Shown: in pieces, positions 1 through 6,392 of the stretch | Numbering within the stretch: position 1 is the first letter of the stretch | Layout: every line of letters starts with the position of its first letter | Assembly (NCBI GenBank): GCA_004559845.1 | Contig: SFWW01000087.1 | Span: forward strand, 1 to 6,392 | Direction of reading: 5' to 3' | DNA: 6,392 bases | From: a bacterium | GTDB taxonomy: Bacteria > Bacteroidota > Bacteroidia > Bacteroidales > Muribaculaceae | Notes under the pieces: generated by a model | Seen by the model: only the letters and a program-made list of their open reading frames with translations | Told to the model about the DNA's origin: nothing | Databases searched by the model: none | Made by a program: the position numbers and the translations under genes

Positions 1-480
1 CCTACAGCACTCATTCTTTCGCGACAAGACATTGCCGACCTGCCTGCCGAAAACGGCGAAGGCTACCAAGCGCGCTATCAAGCCGCTTTGCAAGCACAGC
101 GCGGTGGCTATGTGGTGAAGCATGCAGCCGATGCCGATGTGGTGCTGGTGGCTAACGGCTCGGAGGTGTCCACTATCGTAGCAGCCGCAAAATTGATTGA
201 AGCTGAAGGAATTAAATCACAAATCGTGTCGGTTCCTTCTATCGGTTTGTTCCTTAACCAAGATGCCGACTACCGCCATTCTGTGATTCCGGAAGGCAAA
301 CCCGCCTATGGACTCACCGCCGGATTGCCGTCTACCCTTAAAGCAGTCATCCCTAACGGCTACGTGAAGGGGTTAGACCACTTTGGCGAATCTGCTCCCT
401 ACAAAGTGCTCGACGAAAAGTTCGGTTTCACCCCCGAGATTGTGGCTAAATCAATTATTGAGTGGATAAGAAATAACTAA
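1..480 (+). CDS. tkt: Transketolase, C-terminal part (5' end outside window)
   Basis: Transketolase moves two-carbon ketol units between sugar phosphates in the non-oxidative pentose phosphate pathway, using thiamine diphosphate, in the cytoplasm. The frame is open from the first base and ends at TAA 478-480, leaving 159 residues, roughly the last quarter of a usual ~660-residue enzyme. Visible family motifs are PTALILSRQ at fragment residues 1-9 (its Arg belongs to the known sugar-phosphate-binding SRQ motif), GSEVS from residue 53, and GLDHFGESAPYKVLDEKFG near residue 124, which corresponds to the FGESAP block near the end of E. coli TktA. The thiamine-diphosphate-binding domains lie upstream of the window. 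A 1-deoxyxylulose-5-phosphate synthase or pyruvate dehydrogenase E1 C-terminal domain shares the fold, but the SRQ and FGESAP blocks favour transketolase. No convincing terminator follows, and the next gene has its own promoter. Confidence 0.95.
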   Translation, partial: PTALILSRQDIADLPAENGEGYQARYQAALQAQRGGYVVKHAADADVVLVANGSEVSTIVAAAKLIEAEGIKSQIVSVPSIGLFLNQDADYRHSVIPEGKPAYGLTAGLPSTLKAVIPNGYVKGLDHFGESAPYKVLDEKFGFTPEIVAKSIIEWIRNN

Positions 481-503
481 AATGCATTTTTTAACAAAAA
501 AAA

Positions 504-534
504 TTGCGTATTCAAAAAATAGTATCTATATTTG
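504..534 (+). promoter_or_regulatory. Bacteroidota-type promoter of the OmpA-family gene
   Basis: TATATTTG at 527-534 fits the Bacteroidota -7 consensus TAnnTTTG. A TTG at 504-506 lies 20 bases upstream, fitting the -33 element. Transcription would start near 541, giving an A/U-rich leader of about 70 nt before the ATG at 613. The match is by eye and the start site is inferred. Confidence 0.75.
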
Positions 535-583
535 CAAATAATTTGATAGAGAAGGTGCAATTTTTTATTATGCAATTTTTAAA

Positions 584-603
584 TTTTTTATTATAATAAA
601 AAA
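584..603. repeat. Perfect 20-bp A/T palindrome in the porin leader
   Basis: The half-site TTTTTTATTA at 584-593 is followed directly by its exact reverse complement at 594-603, ending 9 bases before the start codon at 613. Just upstream, TGCAATTTTT occurs twice in tandem (556-565 and 571-580). In RNA the palindrome could give only a weak A-U hairpin with a reduced stem. It may be a protein site, a leader element, or simply a product of extreme A/T content. Confidence 0.6.
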
Positions 604-612
604 CGTAAGTTT

Positions 613-1866
613 ATGAAAAAGATTACTTTATTAGCATTTGCTTGTGCTATGTTGATGGGCAACTTCTCAGCTGCCGCACAAGAAGTGACTTATGTTGAAG
701 ATCCCGCTCAAGGTTATCTCTTCAACAGAATGCAAGACAACTGGTTCGTTGAAGTTGACGGTGGTGCCGGTGTTTTGATGTCTACTTTTGACTCAAAGCA
801 AGATTTTGGAAAGCGCCTCGGCTTGAAAGGCCAAGTTGCTGTTGGTAAATGGTTCTCTCCACTTCTCGGTATCCGCGTGGGTGGTGAATTCAACCAAATG
901 ATTGGTGTAACTCACAAGTATGGTCTTGGCTATCGTCCTTGGAACCAAACTATCGGCACTTATGAAGGAAATGCTTTGAAACCTTCTAAGTTCAACAACA
1001 TTGGTGCCTTCGGTGATGTATTGTTCAATGCCACCAACTGGATTTGCGGTTACAAACCCGGTCGTTTCTACAATGCTGTAGTTTACGCTGGTTTGGGCAT
1101 CCACTGGGTGTACGAACACGAAAAAACCGGTGCTGAAACTCGCGGCGACAGCTGGAAATACGACGGTGGCGCTGATAACCCACACTCTCGTAACTTCTCC
1201 GCACGCTTCGGTTTGCTCAACCAATTCAATGTAACTAAGAACATCGCCATCAACCTCGACCTCCGCTTCGAAATGCTTCAAGAAAGCACCGACGGTCACG
1301 GCTTGAGAACTTGGAACGAATATCCTTCTGCTCTCGTGGGTGTGGCTTACAAGTTCAACAAAACTGAATGGAACGCTCCTGTGGTTCCCGTTTGCCCGGA
1401 AATCAAATACACCGACGCTTATGTGGATGACCTCCGCGCTAAACTCGAAGCTGCTAACCAAAACATTGCTAACCTCAAAAAGCAACTCGAAGAATGCCGC
1501 AAGAAAAAAGCTCCCGCTCCCGTTGCAGAAGAAAAGCCTGAAGCTCCTCTCGCAACTGTTTACTTCCCCATCAACGTATCCAAAATCGTTGGCGTTCAAA
1601 AGAACGTAGTAGCAGCTGTTGCTGAAGTGATGAAAGCTGAATCTAACAACTACGTGCTCACCGGTTGGGCTGACAACTACACCGGTAACGACAAGATCAA
1701 CACTCGTCTCCGCAAAGAACGTGTAGCTACCGTGAAGAAAGCTCTCGTGGTTAAGGGTGTAGAAGAAGGTCGCCTCGATGCACAAATCAACGATGGTAAC
1801 CTCACCAACTACGGTGCTAAGTGCGCTTCTCTCGACCGCGCCGTTACTATCTACCGCGCTAAATAA
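613..1866 (+). CDS. OmpA-family outer membrane protein with C-terminal peptidoglycan-binding domain
   Basis: This is a complete 417-residue envelope protein. Residues 1-22 form a signal peptide (KK start, hydrophobic core, Ala-Ala-Ala before Gln23). Residues ~40-250 are rich in aromatic and alternating polar/non-polar strands, as expected of an outer-membrane beta-barrel. Residues ~265-297 look like a short coiled coil, followed by a Pro/Ala/Glu linker (~298-312). Residues ~313-417 form an OmpA-like domain: TVYFPI strand, GWADNYTG, NTRLRKERVATVKK and a closing DRAVTIY. Asp354 and Arg370 align with E. coli OmpA Asp271 and Arg286, which bind diaminopimelate in peptidoglycan, so anchoring of the outer membrane to the wall is inferred. 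The domain is somewhat divergent. Codon use is strongly biased (CTC, AAC, GGT, CGC), suggesting high expression. The ATG at 613 is chosen because it begins the signal peptide; there is no Shine-Dalgarno sequence. The gene appears monocistronic, with its own promoter and terminator. The ligand or pore role is unknown. Confidence 0.93.
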   Translation: MKKITLLAFACAMLMGNFSAAAQEVTYVEDPAQGYLFNRMQDNWFVEVDGGAGVLMSTFDSKQDFGKRLGLKGQVAVGKWFSPLLGIRVGGEFNQMIGVTHKYGLGYRPWNQTIGTYEGNALKPSKFNNIGAFGDVLFNATNWICGYKPGRFYNAVVYAGLGIHWVYEHEKTGAETRGDSWKYDGGADNPHSRNFSARFGLLNQFNVTKNIAINLDLRFEMLQESTDGHGLRTWNEYPSALVGVAYKFNKTEWNAPVVPVCPEIKYTDAYVDDLRAKLEAANQNIANLKKQLEECRKKKAPAPVAEEKPEAPLATVYFPINVSKIVGVQKNVVAAVAEVMKAESNNYVLTGWADNYTGNDKINTRLRKERVATVKKALVVKGVEEGRLDAQINDGNLTNYGAKCASLDRAVTIYRAK

Positions 1867-1889
1867 TTATAGAATTATATAGCATCATC

Positions 1890-1923
1890 AAGAGCCTTGC
1901 CCAAAAAGCAAGGCTCTTTCTTT
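1890..1923 (+). terminator. Intrinsic terminator of the OmpA-family gene
   Basis: An 11-bp perfect stem pairs AAGAGCCTTGC (1890-1900) with GCAAGGCTCTT (1908-1918) around a 7-base loop. It is followed by a T-rich run to 1923 and starts 24 bases after the stop codon. This is a textbook rho-independent terminator on the plus strand. Confidence 0.92.
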
Positions 1924-1941
1924 GTAACAAATTTCAACTCC

Positions 1942-2172
1942 AAAATTTTCTAGGGCGTGGGTCTGCCATTGCAGCGGCTGGACTTTTGCAAGTTCGCAGC
2001 TTTCAAGTAGCGAGCAGTAGATAGCATTGTCGACGGCGCCGCTTTCGCTTTTGCTGAACAGGTAGTATTTGAGGCCCATCACGCCGAGGCGCTGACCTCG
2101 TTCTACTGCGTTTTTGTCGATCTGATAGCGGGCATAAATCGTGAAGCCCACTATGTGCAACATCCATTGCAC
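1942..2172 (-). pseudogene. Remnant of an IS66-family transposase (C-terminal end only)
   Basis: A minus-strand frame encodes the block RYQIDKNAVERGQR, then GLKYYLFSKSESGAVDNAIY, then SLLESCELAKVQPLQW. This is the arrangement of the IS66 transposase end: DNNxxER, whose Glu (bases 2101-2103) is taken as the last catalytic residue of the DDE triad, then RKNxLF, then the SLxESC...P..W helix region of the IS66 C-terminal domain. Recognisable similarity spans about 1942-2133. The residues encoded at 2134-2172 fit only loosely. Changes from the usual motif include DNN to DKN and RKN to LKY. A full transposase is around 500 residues; here fewer than 80 remain. The rest of the frame runs meaninglessly through the terminator stem to 1888. 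The upstream end is replaced by the promoter of the next gene. I see no terminal inverted repeats. It is inferred to be a non-functional scar. Confidence 0.82.
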
Positions 2173-2190
2173 TGCCTATGGGTCTCGCCG

Positions 2191-2220
2191 TTGACCAAAA
2201 ATACTTGTTGACCCAAAAAT
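2191..2220. repeat. Imperfect direct repeat upstream of the MATE gene
   Basis: TTGACCAAAAAT (2191-2202) recurs as TTGACCCAAAAAT (2208-2220) with one extra C, the copies starting 17 bases apart. The pair brackets the -33 position of the promoter, so it could be a tandem operator. It could also be chance in a low-complexity region. Confidence 0.45.
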
Positions 2221-2234
2221 TAATCGTATCTTTG
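2205..2234 (+). promoter_or_regulatory. Bacteroidota-type promoter of the MATE gene
   Basis: TATCTTTG at 2227-2234 matches TAnnTTTG exactly, with TTG at 2205-2207 placed 19 bases upstream as the -33 element. The inferred start near 2241 leaves a leader of about 29 nt before the ATG at 2270. No Shine-Dalgarno sequence is present. Confidence 0.75.
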
Positions 2235-2269
2235 CAAAACTTTAGCGCTACCATACAGAAGCCACCACG

Positions 2270-3694
2270 ATGAAAGAATCAAAAAAAGACATATTACTAT
2301 CGCTGATTCGAAATGGCAAACCCATCAGCCGTATGCAGCAATTCCAACTTGCAGGCTTGCTGAGTGTGCCCGCCATCCTGGTTCAGATTTCTTCCATCAT
2401 CATGGAATTTATCGACGCTTCGATGGTGGGACAATTGGGCGCCAATCAGTCAGCTTCTATCGGACTGGTAGCCACCAGTTTGTGGCTCATTTTCGGCATT
2501 TGCAATGCTGCTGCTTCGGGCTTCAGTGTGCAAGTGGCACATTTAATAGGTGGAAAAAAAGATAGTGAAGCAAGAAATGTGTTTCGGCAAGCCATCACAG
2601 CTATTTGCATTTTTTCACTCACGGTGATGCTCGTGGGCGTGAGTATCAGTCCACACCTCCCCCACTGGCTTCGCGGCGGGAAAGAAGTGTGCGGCGATGC
2701 CTCCTCCTATTTTATGATATTCTGCTGTGCTATGCCTATGTTGGCTCTCAATATGCTGGCGGCGGGCATGTTACGCAGCAGTGGCAATATCAAAACGCCC
2801 TCTATTTTCAATGTGATGATGTGCGCTTTAGATGTGCTGTTTAATTTCTTGCTCATCTATCCCACCCACACAGTCACAATTTGCGGAATTCCTCTCACCA
2901 TTCCCGGTGCGGGATGGCAGGTGAAAGGCGCAGCACTCGGTTCGTTTCTTGCCATCACCACCACCTCCATTTGCATGATGTGGTATGCCTGCTATAAATC
3001 GAAGGAAATGCGATTGAAAGGCGAAAAGGGCTCGTTTAAGCCCACCCGTCAATGCCTGCGAAAAGCCATAAAAATTGGCGGCCCGATGGGTCTGCTACAT
3101 TTTTGCATGTGTTCGGCAAGCATCGTAATCACTGCCATCGTGGCACCACTCGGCAGTATTGCTTTGGCAGCAAACACCTTCGCTATCACTGCAGAAAGTA
3201 TCTGTTATATGCCTGGCAATGGCATCGCCGATGCTGCCACTGTGCTCATTGGGCAAAGTATCGGTGCCGGCAGAAAAGCGCTTGCCAAACAAATGGCAGG
3301 CATCACGGTGGTGATGGGCACGGCAGTGATGACCATGATGGGAGTGCTGCTCTACTTCGGTGCACCTTGGATGATGAGCCTGCTATCGCCGGTGCCCGAC
3401 ATTATTAATTCGGGCGCGGAGGTGCTTCGCATTCAAGCATTTGCCGAGCCATTTTTTGCGCTGTCGATTGTAGGTTATGGCGTTTTTGTGGGTGCCGGCG
3501 ACACCCTTGTGCCTTGCGGCTACAATTTGGCGAGCATGTGGGGCGTGCGCCTCACGCTCTCCGCCCTTTTGGTGGGCACATTCGGGCTTCGTGGCGTGTG
3601 GATAGCCATGGCAGTGGAACTCGTGATACGCGGTTTGCTCTACCTCTACCGCTTGCAATCCGGAAAATGGCTCAAATCCTATGCCGCCACCTAA
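2270..3694 (+). CDS. MATE-family multidrug/toxin exporter
   Basis: This is a complete 474-residue inner-membrane protein, the usual length for MATE transporters (about 450-480), with a hydrophobic pattern consistent with 12 membrane helices in two related halves. MATE proteins export cationic drugs, dyes or metabolites in exchange for Na+ or H+. Family features visible include the first-helix segment FIDASMVGQLG (residues 47-57), GFSVQVAHLIGGK (84-96), GMLRSSGNIKTP (166-177) and, in the second half, GNGIADAATVLIGQSIGAG (316-334), a typical second-repeat motif. A basic cytoplasmic loop (residues ~243-265) separates the halves. The ATG at 2270 follows a promoter at suitable spacing and gives a normal N-terminal cytoplasmic tail. 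Substrate and coupling ion cannot be read from sequence. The gene has its own promoter, and 98 bases separate it from the next gene, so co-transcription is possible but not required. Confidence is high for the family and low for the substrate. Confidence 0.94.
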   Translation: MKESKKDILLSLIRNGKPISRMQQFQLAGLLSVPAILVQISSIIMEFIDASMVGQLGANQSASIGLVATSLWLIFGICNAAASGFSVQVAHLIGGKKDSEARNVFRQAITAICIFSLTVMLVGVSISPHLPHWLRGGKEVCGDASSYFMIFCCAMPMLALNMLAAGMLRSSGNIKTPSIFNVMMCALDVLFNFLLIYPTHTVTICGIPLTIPGAGWQVKGAALGSFLAITTTSICMMWYACYKSKEMRLKGEKGSFKPTRQCLRKAIKIGGPMGLLHFCMCSASIVITAIVAPLGSIALAANTFAITAESICYMPGNGIADAATVLIGQSIGAGRKALAKQMAGITVVMGTAVMTMMGVLLYFGAPWMMSLLSPVPDIINSGAEVLRIQAFAEPFFALSIVGYGVFVGAGDTLVPCGYNLASMWGVRLTLSALLVGTFGLRGVWIAMAVELVIRGLLYLYRLQSGKWLKSYAAT

Positions 3695-3716
3695 TATTTT
3701 CAAAGTCCACAAATCC

Positions 3717-3753
3717 CAAAGCAAGGAAATATGAAATACTTTTCCTATCTTTG
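3717..3753. repeat. Imperfect inverted repeat between the MATE and ABC-F genes
   Basis: CAAAGCAAGGAAA (3717-3729) and TTTCCTATCTTTG (3741-3753) are inverted copies matching at 11 of 13 positions around an 11-base spacer. The right arm contains the -7 box TATCTTTG. No T-run follows on the plus strand, so it is a poor terminator. An operator or chance are the alternatives. Confidence 0.45.
3746..3753 (+). promoter_or_regulatory. -7 box of a promoter for the ettA-like gene
   Basis: TATCTTTG is identical to the -7 box of the MATE gene and matches TAnnTTTG. No good TTG lies at the expected -33 position (around 3722-3726), so the promoter may be weak or need an activator. The inferred start near 3760 gives a leader of about 33 nt. 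Confidence 0.6.
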
Positions 3754-3792
3754 TAGAAAAACAAATATTTAACTCAACCATACAAATTTAGC

Positions 3793-5487
3793 ATGGCAAC
3801 TGTTGACGATAAAAAAGTAATTTTCTCGATGGTGGGTCTGAACAAAACCATTAAGCAGACCAACAAAACCATCCTCAAAAACATTTATCTATCTTTCTTT
3901 TATGGCGCAAAAATCGGTATCATCGGTTTGAATGGCTCCGGTAAATCCACTTTGCTGAAAATCATTGCCGGCATCGAAAACGATTATCAAGGCGATGTGG
4001 TGTGGGCTCCGGGCTACAGCGTGGGATATCTGCCTCAAGATCCGCCTCTCGACGACGATAAAACGGTGCTACAAATCGTGAAAGAAGGGGTGCAAGAAGT
4101 GGTGGACGCACTTGATGAATACGAAGAAATCAACAAGAAATTCGGACTTCCGGAATATTATGAAAGCGAGGACAAAATGAATGAACTCTTTGCCAGGCAA
4201 GCCGAAATTCAAAACATTCTCGATGCTACCGATGCTTGGAACCTCGACACGCGACTGAATCGCGCTATGGCTGCACTCAACCTGCCGCCTGCCGACCAAT
4301 TGGCGGCTCATCTTTCCGGTGGCGAACGACGCCGTGTGGCGCTGTGCCGACTGCTACTCCAAAAGCCTGATGTGCTCTTGCTCGACGAACCTACCAACCA
4401 CCTCGATGCTGAAAGTATCGACTGGCTCGAACAGCATTTGAATCAATACGAGGGTACCGTGATTGCCGTAACCCACGACCGCTATTTCCTCGATGATGTG
4501 GCAGGATGGATTCTTGAACTCGACCGCGGCGAAGGTATTCCTTGGAAGGGCAATTACTCTTCGTGGCTCGACCAAAAGTCGAAACGAATGGCACAAGAAG
4601 AAAAGGCGGCAAGCAAACGCAGAAAAACGCTGGAACGCGAACTGGAATGGGTGAGAATGGCACCGAAAGCCCGTCAAGCCAAGGGTAAAGCTCGCTTGAA
4701 TTCCTACGACCGACTGCTCAACGAAGACCAAAAGGAAAAAGAACAACACCTCGAAATCTTCATCCCCAATGGCCCACGCTTAGGCAATAATGTGATTGAA
4801 GCCAATGGCATTGCCAAAGCCTTTGGCGATAAAGTGCTCTACAAAGATTTGTCGTTCACCCTCCCGCCTGCCGGCATTATTGGTGTGATTGGGCCCAACG
4901 GCGTGGGAAAAACCACCCTTTTCCGCCTCATTATGGGACTTGAAACGCCCGATAGCGGCACCTTCTCGGTGGGAGAAACCGTGAAATTGGCTTACGTGGA
5001 CCAACAGCACAAAGATATCGACCCCACCAAAAGTGTGTATGAGGTGGTGAGCCAAGGCAATGAACTGATGAGAATGGGTGGCAGAGAAATCAATGCGCGC
5101 GCCTATCTGAGTCGCTTCAATTTTGCGGGTGCCGACCAAGAAAAGAAATGCGGCGTGCTCTCCGGTGGTGAGCGCAATCGCTTGCAATTGGCACTTGCTC
5201 TCAAGCAAGAAGGCAATGTGCTCTTGCTCGACGAACCTACCAACGATATCGATGTGAACACCCTTCGCGCCCTTGAAGAAGGTTTGGAAGCGTTTGCAGG
5301 CTGTGCTGTGGTCATCAGCCACGACCGCTGGTTCCTCGACAGAATCTGCACCCACATCCTGGCTTTTGAGGGCGATGGCAATGTGTTTTTCTTCGATGGC
5401 AACTACTCCGACTATGAAGTGAATAAGGCAAAACGCTTGGGCATTGAAGAACCCAAACGCATCCGCTACCGCAAATTCGACGAATAA
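3793..5487 (+). CDS. ettA: ABC-F protein, energy-dependent translational throttle EttA
   Basis: This is a complete 564-residue soluble ABC-F ATPase; E. coli EttA is 555 residues. EttA binds the ribosomal E site and gates entry into elongation according to ATP/ADP level. ABC domain 1 shows Walker A GLNGSGKST (45-53), Q-loop Gln82, an arm insertion (~95-150), signature LSGGE (174-178), Walker B ending in catalytic Glu199, and switch His228. The linker (~245-330) carries ELEWVRMAPKARQAKGKAR, the basic tRNA-interaction motif of the family. ABC domain 2 shows Walker A GPNGVGKTT (367-375), LSGGE (456-460), catalytic Glu481 and His510. The end, EEPKRIRYRKFDE, parallels the EPKRIKYKR tail of E. coli EttA. 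The segment GWILELDRGEGIPWKGNYSSWL is nearly identical to EttA and separates it from Uup and from antibiotic-resistance ABC-F proteins. No membrane segments are present. The D-loop of domain 2 reads NDID rather than the common NDLD, a mild change. All catalytic residues are intact. Confidence 0.96.
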   Translation: MATVDDKKVIFSMVGLNKTIKQTNKTILKNIYLSFFYGAKIGIIGLNGSGKSTLLKIIAGIENDYQGDVVWAPGYSVGYLPQDPPLDDDKTVLQIVKEGVQEVVDALDEYEEINKKFGLPEYYESEDKMNELFARQAEIQNILDATDAWNLDTRLNRAMAALNLPPADQLAAHLSGGERRRVALCRLLLQKPDVLLLDEPTNHLDAESIDWLEQHLNQYEGTVIAVTHDRYFLDDVAGWILELDRGEGIPWKGNYSSWLDQKSKRMAQEEKAASKRRKTLERELEWVRMAPKARQAKGKARLNSYDRLLNEDQKEKEQHLEIFIPNGPRLGNNVIEANGIAKAFGDKVLYKDLSFTLPPAGIIGVIGPNGVGKTTLFRLIMGLETPDSGTFSVGETVKLAYVDQQHKDIDPTKSVYEVVSQGNELMRMGGREINARAYLSRFNFAGADQEKKCGVLSGGERNRLQLALALKQEGNVLLLDEPTNDIDVNTLRALEEGLEAFAGCAVVISHDRWFLDRICTHILAFEGDGNVFFFDGNYSDYEVNKAKRLGIEEPKRIRYRKFDE

Positions 5488-5514
5488 ACATACCCTCACA
5501 CATTTTAGGCAATA

Positions 5515-5554
5515 AAGGCTGAGTGGCTATTTTCTTATCGTGCCACTCAGCCTT
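5515..5554. terminator. Probable bidirectional terminator between convergent genes
   Basis: A 13-bp perfect stem pairs AAGGCTGAGTGGC (5515-5527) with GCCACTCAGCCTT (5542-5554) around a 14-base T-rich loop. It lies 27 bases after the ettA stop and 24 bases from the stop of the minus-strand gene. T-content after the stem is modest on the plus side (CTCGTTTA) and somewhat better on the minus side (CCTTTATT), so it probably serves both genes. Confidence 0.8.
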
Positions 5555-5578
5555 CTCGTTTATCGGGTTTACAAAAAT

Positions 5579-6392
5579 TTATTTCAATTTCATACCCAAA
5601 TTGCTCATCATAAAAGCATAATAGTCGGCTGCCTCATCAATCACTTTAGAGATGGGCTTTCCGCCGCCGTGACCGGCTTTGCTCTCAATGCGAATGAGTT
5701 TGGGCTGATTGCCGGTGTTGGCTGCCTGAAGCGCGGCAGCATACTTAAAGGAATGCGCAGGCACCACACGATCATCGTGGTCACCGGTGGTCACGAGGAT
5801 AGCCGGATAAGGTGTACCGTCGTTTTTGATATTATGCAACGGCGAATAGGCACGCAGATATTCAAACATTTCACGACTGTCGTCGCTACGACCATAGTCG
5901 GGTGCCCAGTTCCATCCAATGGTGAACAAATGGTAGCGAAGCATATCCATCACGCCCACCTGAGCGATAACTGCACGGAAAAGGTCAGGACGCTGGTTGG
6001 TGACCGCACCCATCAGCAAACCGCCGTTTGAGCCACCTTGAATAGCGAGTTTTTCGCTTGAGGTGTACTTGTTGGCGATGAGATATTGCCACCACATACA
6101 CGCCTCCATTTTCAAGGAAAGGAATGCGGTTCACGTTGAACGAAGGTGTGAGGCTGATGTTGAAACCGCCGTAAGCATAAAGCAATGTAGGGTTCTTGCC
6201 ATTGAGTTTCATGCCCTTCTTGTGGGTGATGAACATAGGCACGCGTGTGCCGTCTTTGCTGGTGTAGAACACCTGTTCGGTGATGTAGCGATCGCTGTCG
6301 AACTTCACGTTGGGCTTCCAGAAGAGTTTCGACTTGCCTGTAGCCATATCATAAGAATAGATAGAGCCTGGAGTGGTGTAGCTGGTGAAGTT
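5579..6392 (-). pseudogene. Prolyl oligopeptidase (S9A), frameshifted by an internal deletion; 5' end outside window
   Basis: Prolyl oligopeptidases are serine peptidases that cut short peptides after proline. Two overlapping minus-strand frames together give the C-terminal part. The upstream frame is open from the window edge (NFTSYTTPGSIYSYDMATG) to LLYAYGGFNISLTPSF and ENGGVYVVA, ending its family match near 6087. The downstream frame resumes at QYLIANKYTS (6088) and runs to TAA at 5579-5581. The catalytic set is intact there: Ser in GGSNGG (6029-6031), Asp in DHDDRV (first of the DD pair, 5774-5776), His in KAGHGGGK (5669-5671), and the WNW segment whose second Trp aligns with the substrate-stacking Trp595 of porcine enzyme. 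Missing between the frames is the conserved NIRGGGEYG...FDDF block, about 32 residues. The gap is about 98 bp by family comparison, not a multiple of three. In the present frame the protein would stop shortly after the junction, so it is probably non-functional, unless the gap is an assembly error. Confidence 0.88.

Noticed and set aside
479..490. Palindrome AAAATGCATTTT directly after the transketolase stop, followed by more T
   Set aside because: There is no room for a loop and only a short A-T stem, so it is not a convincing terminator.
613..645. Possible lipoprotein signal because Cys11 follows Ala-Phe-Ala
   Set aside because: The cysteine lies inside the hydrophobic core, the residues before it do not fit a lipobox, and a normal cleavage site is present after Ala22.
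793..1785. A 330-codon open frame on the minus strand antisense to the porin gene
   Set aside because: It mirrors the biased codon use of the real gene, has no family motifs and starts inside the coding sequence; the plus-strand product has a signal peptide and OmpA domain.
2270..5487. MATE exporter and ABC-F gene as an antibiotic-resistance pair
   Set aside because: The ABC-F protein is clearly of the EttA type, a housekeeping translation factor, not a resistance-type ABC-F; adjacency alone is weak evidence and each gene has its own -7 box.
4780..5499. A 239-codon open frame on the minus strand antisense to ettA
   Set aside because: It overlaps conserved Walker and signature motifs of EttA on the other strand and its translation shows no recognisable domain.
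5540..6031. A 163-codon plus-strand open frame over the peptidase region
   Set aside because: It is antisense to the catalytic half of the prolyl oligopeptidase, whose Ser, Asp and His motifs are clear, and it lacks a promoter or known motifs.
1..6392. CRISPR arrays, tRNA or rRNA genes, phage genes or defence systems
   Set aside because: No regularly spaced repeats, RNA gene signatures or relevant protein families were seen on either strand.

Overview
The window looks like a chromosomal stretch from a member of the Bacteroidota, most likely order Bacteroidales. Three intergenic regions carry the Bacteroidota -7 box TAnnTTTG. Start codons lack Shine-Dalgarno sequences and have A/T-rich leaders instead. 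The proteins are also of Bacteroidales type: an OmpA-like porin with a strongly biased codon set, an EttA-type ABC-F protein, a MATE exporter and an S9A prolyl oligopeptidase. Genus cannot be fixed from the sequence alone.

Layout, left to right. Positions 1-480 (+) are the 3' end of a transketolase gene. Next comes an A/T-rich leader with a clear promoter, and then a complete OmpA-family outer membrane protein gene (613-1866, +) closed by a strong intrinsic terminator (1890-1923). Positions 1924-2269 hold no intact gene. They contain a minus-strand remnant of the C-terminal end of an IS66-family transposase, followed by the promoter of a complete 474-residue MATE-family exporter (2270-3694, +). 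A short intergenic region with an imperfect inverted repeat overlapping a -7 box leads into a complete ettA-like ABC-F gene (3793-5487, +). A 13-bp stem (5515-5554) separates it from a convergent minus-strand prolyl oligopeptidase gene (5579-6392), whose 5' end lies beyond the window. That gene is broken by an internal deletion of about 98 bp that also shifts the frame.

The genes do not form an obvious pathway. Each complete plus-strand gene has its own promoter-like sequence, so the region reads as a run of separately transcribed core genes (carbon metabolism, envelope, efflux, ribosome regulation, peptide hydrolysis). I see no CRISPR array, RNA gene, defence system or other clearly novel system. 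The points most worth checking are the broken prolyl oligopeptidase, the IS66 scar, and the small repeats placed at promoters and in the porin leader.
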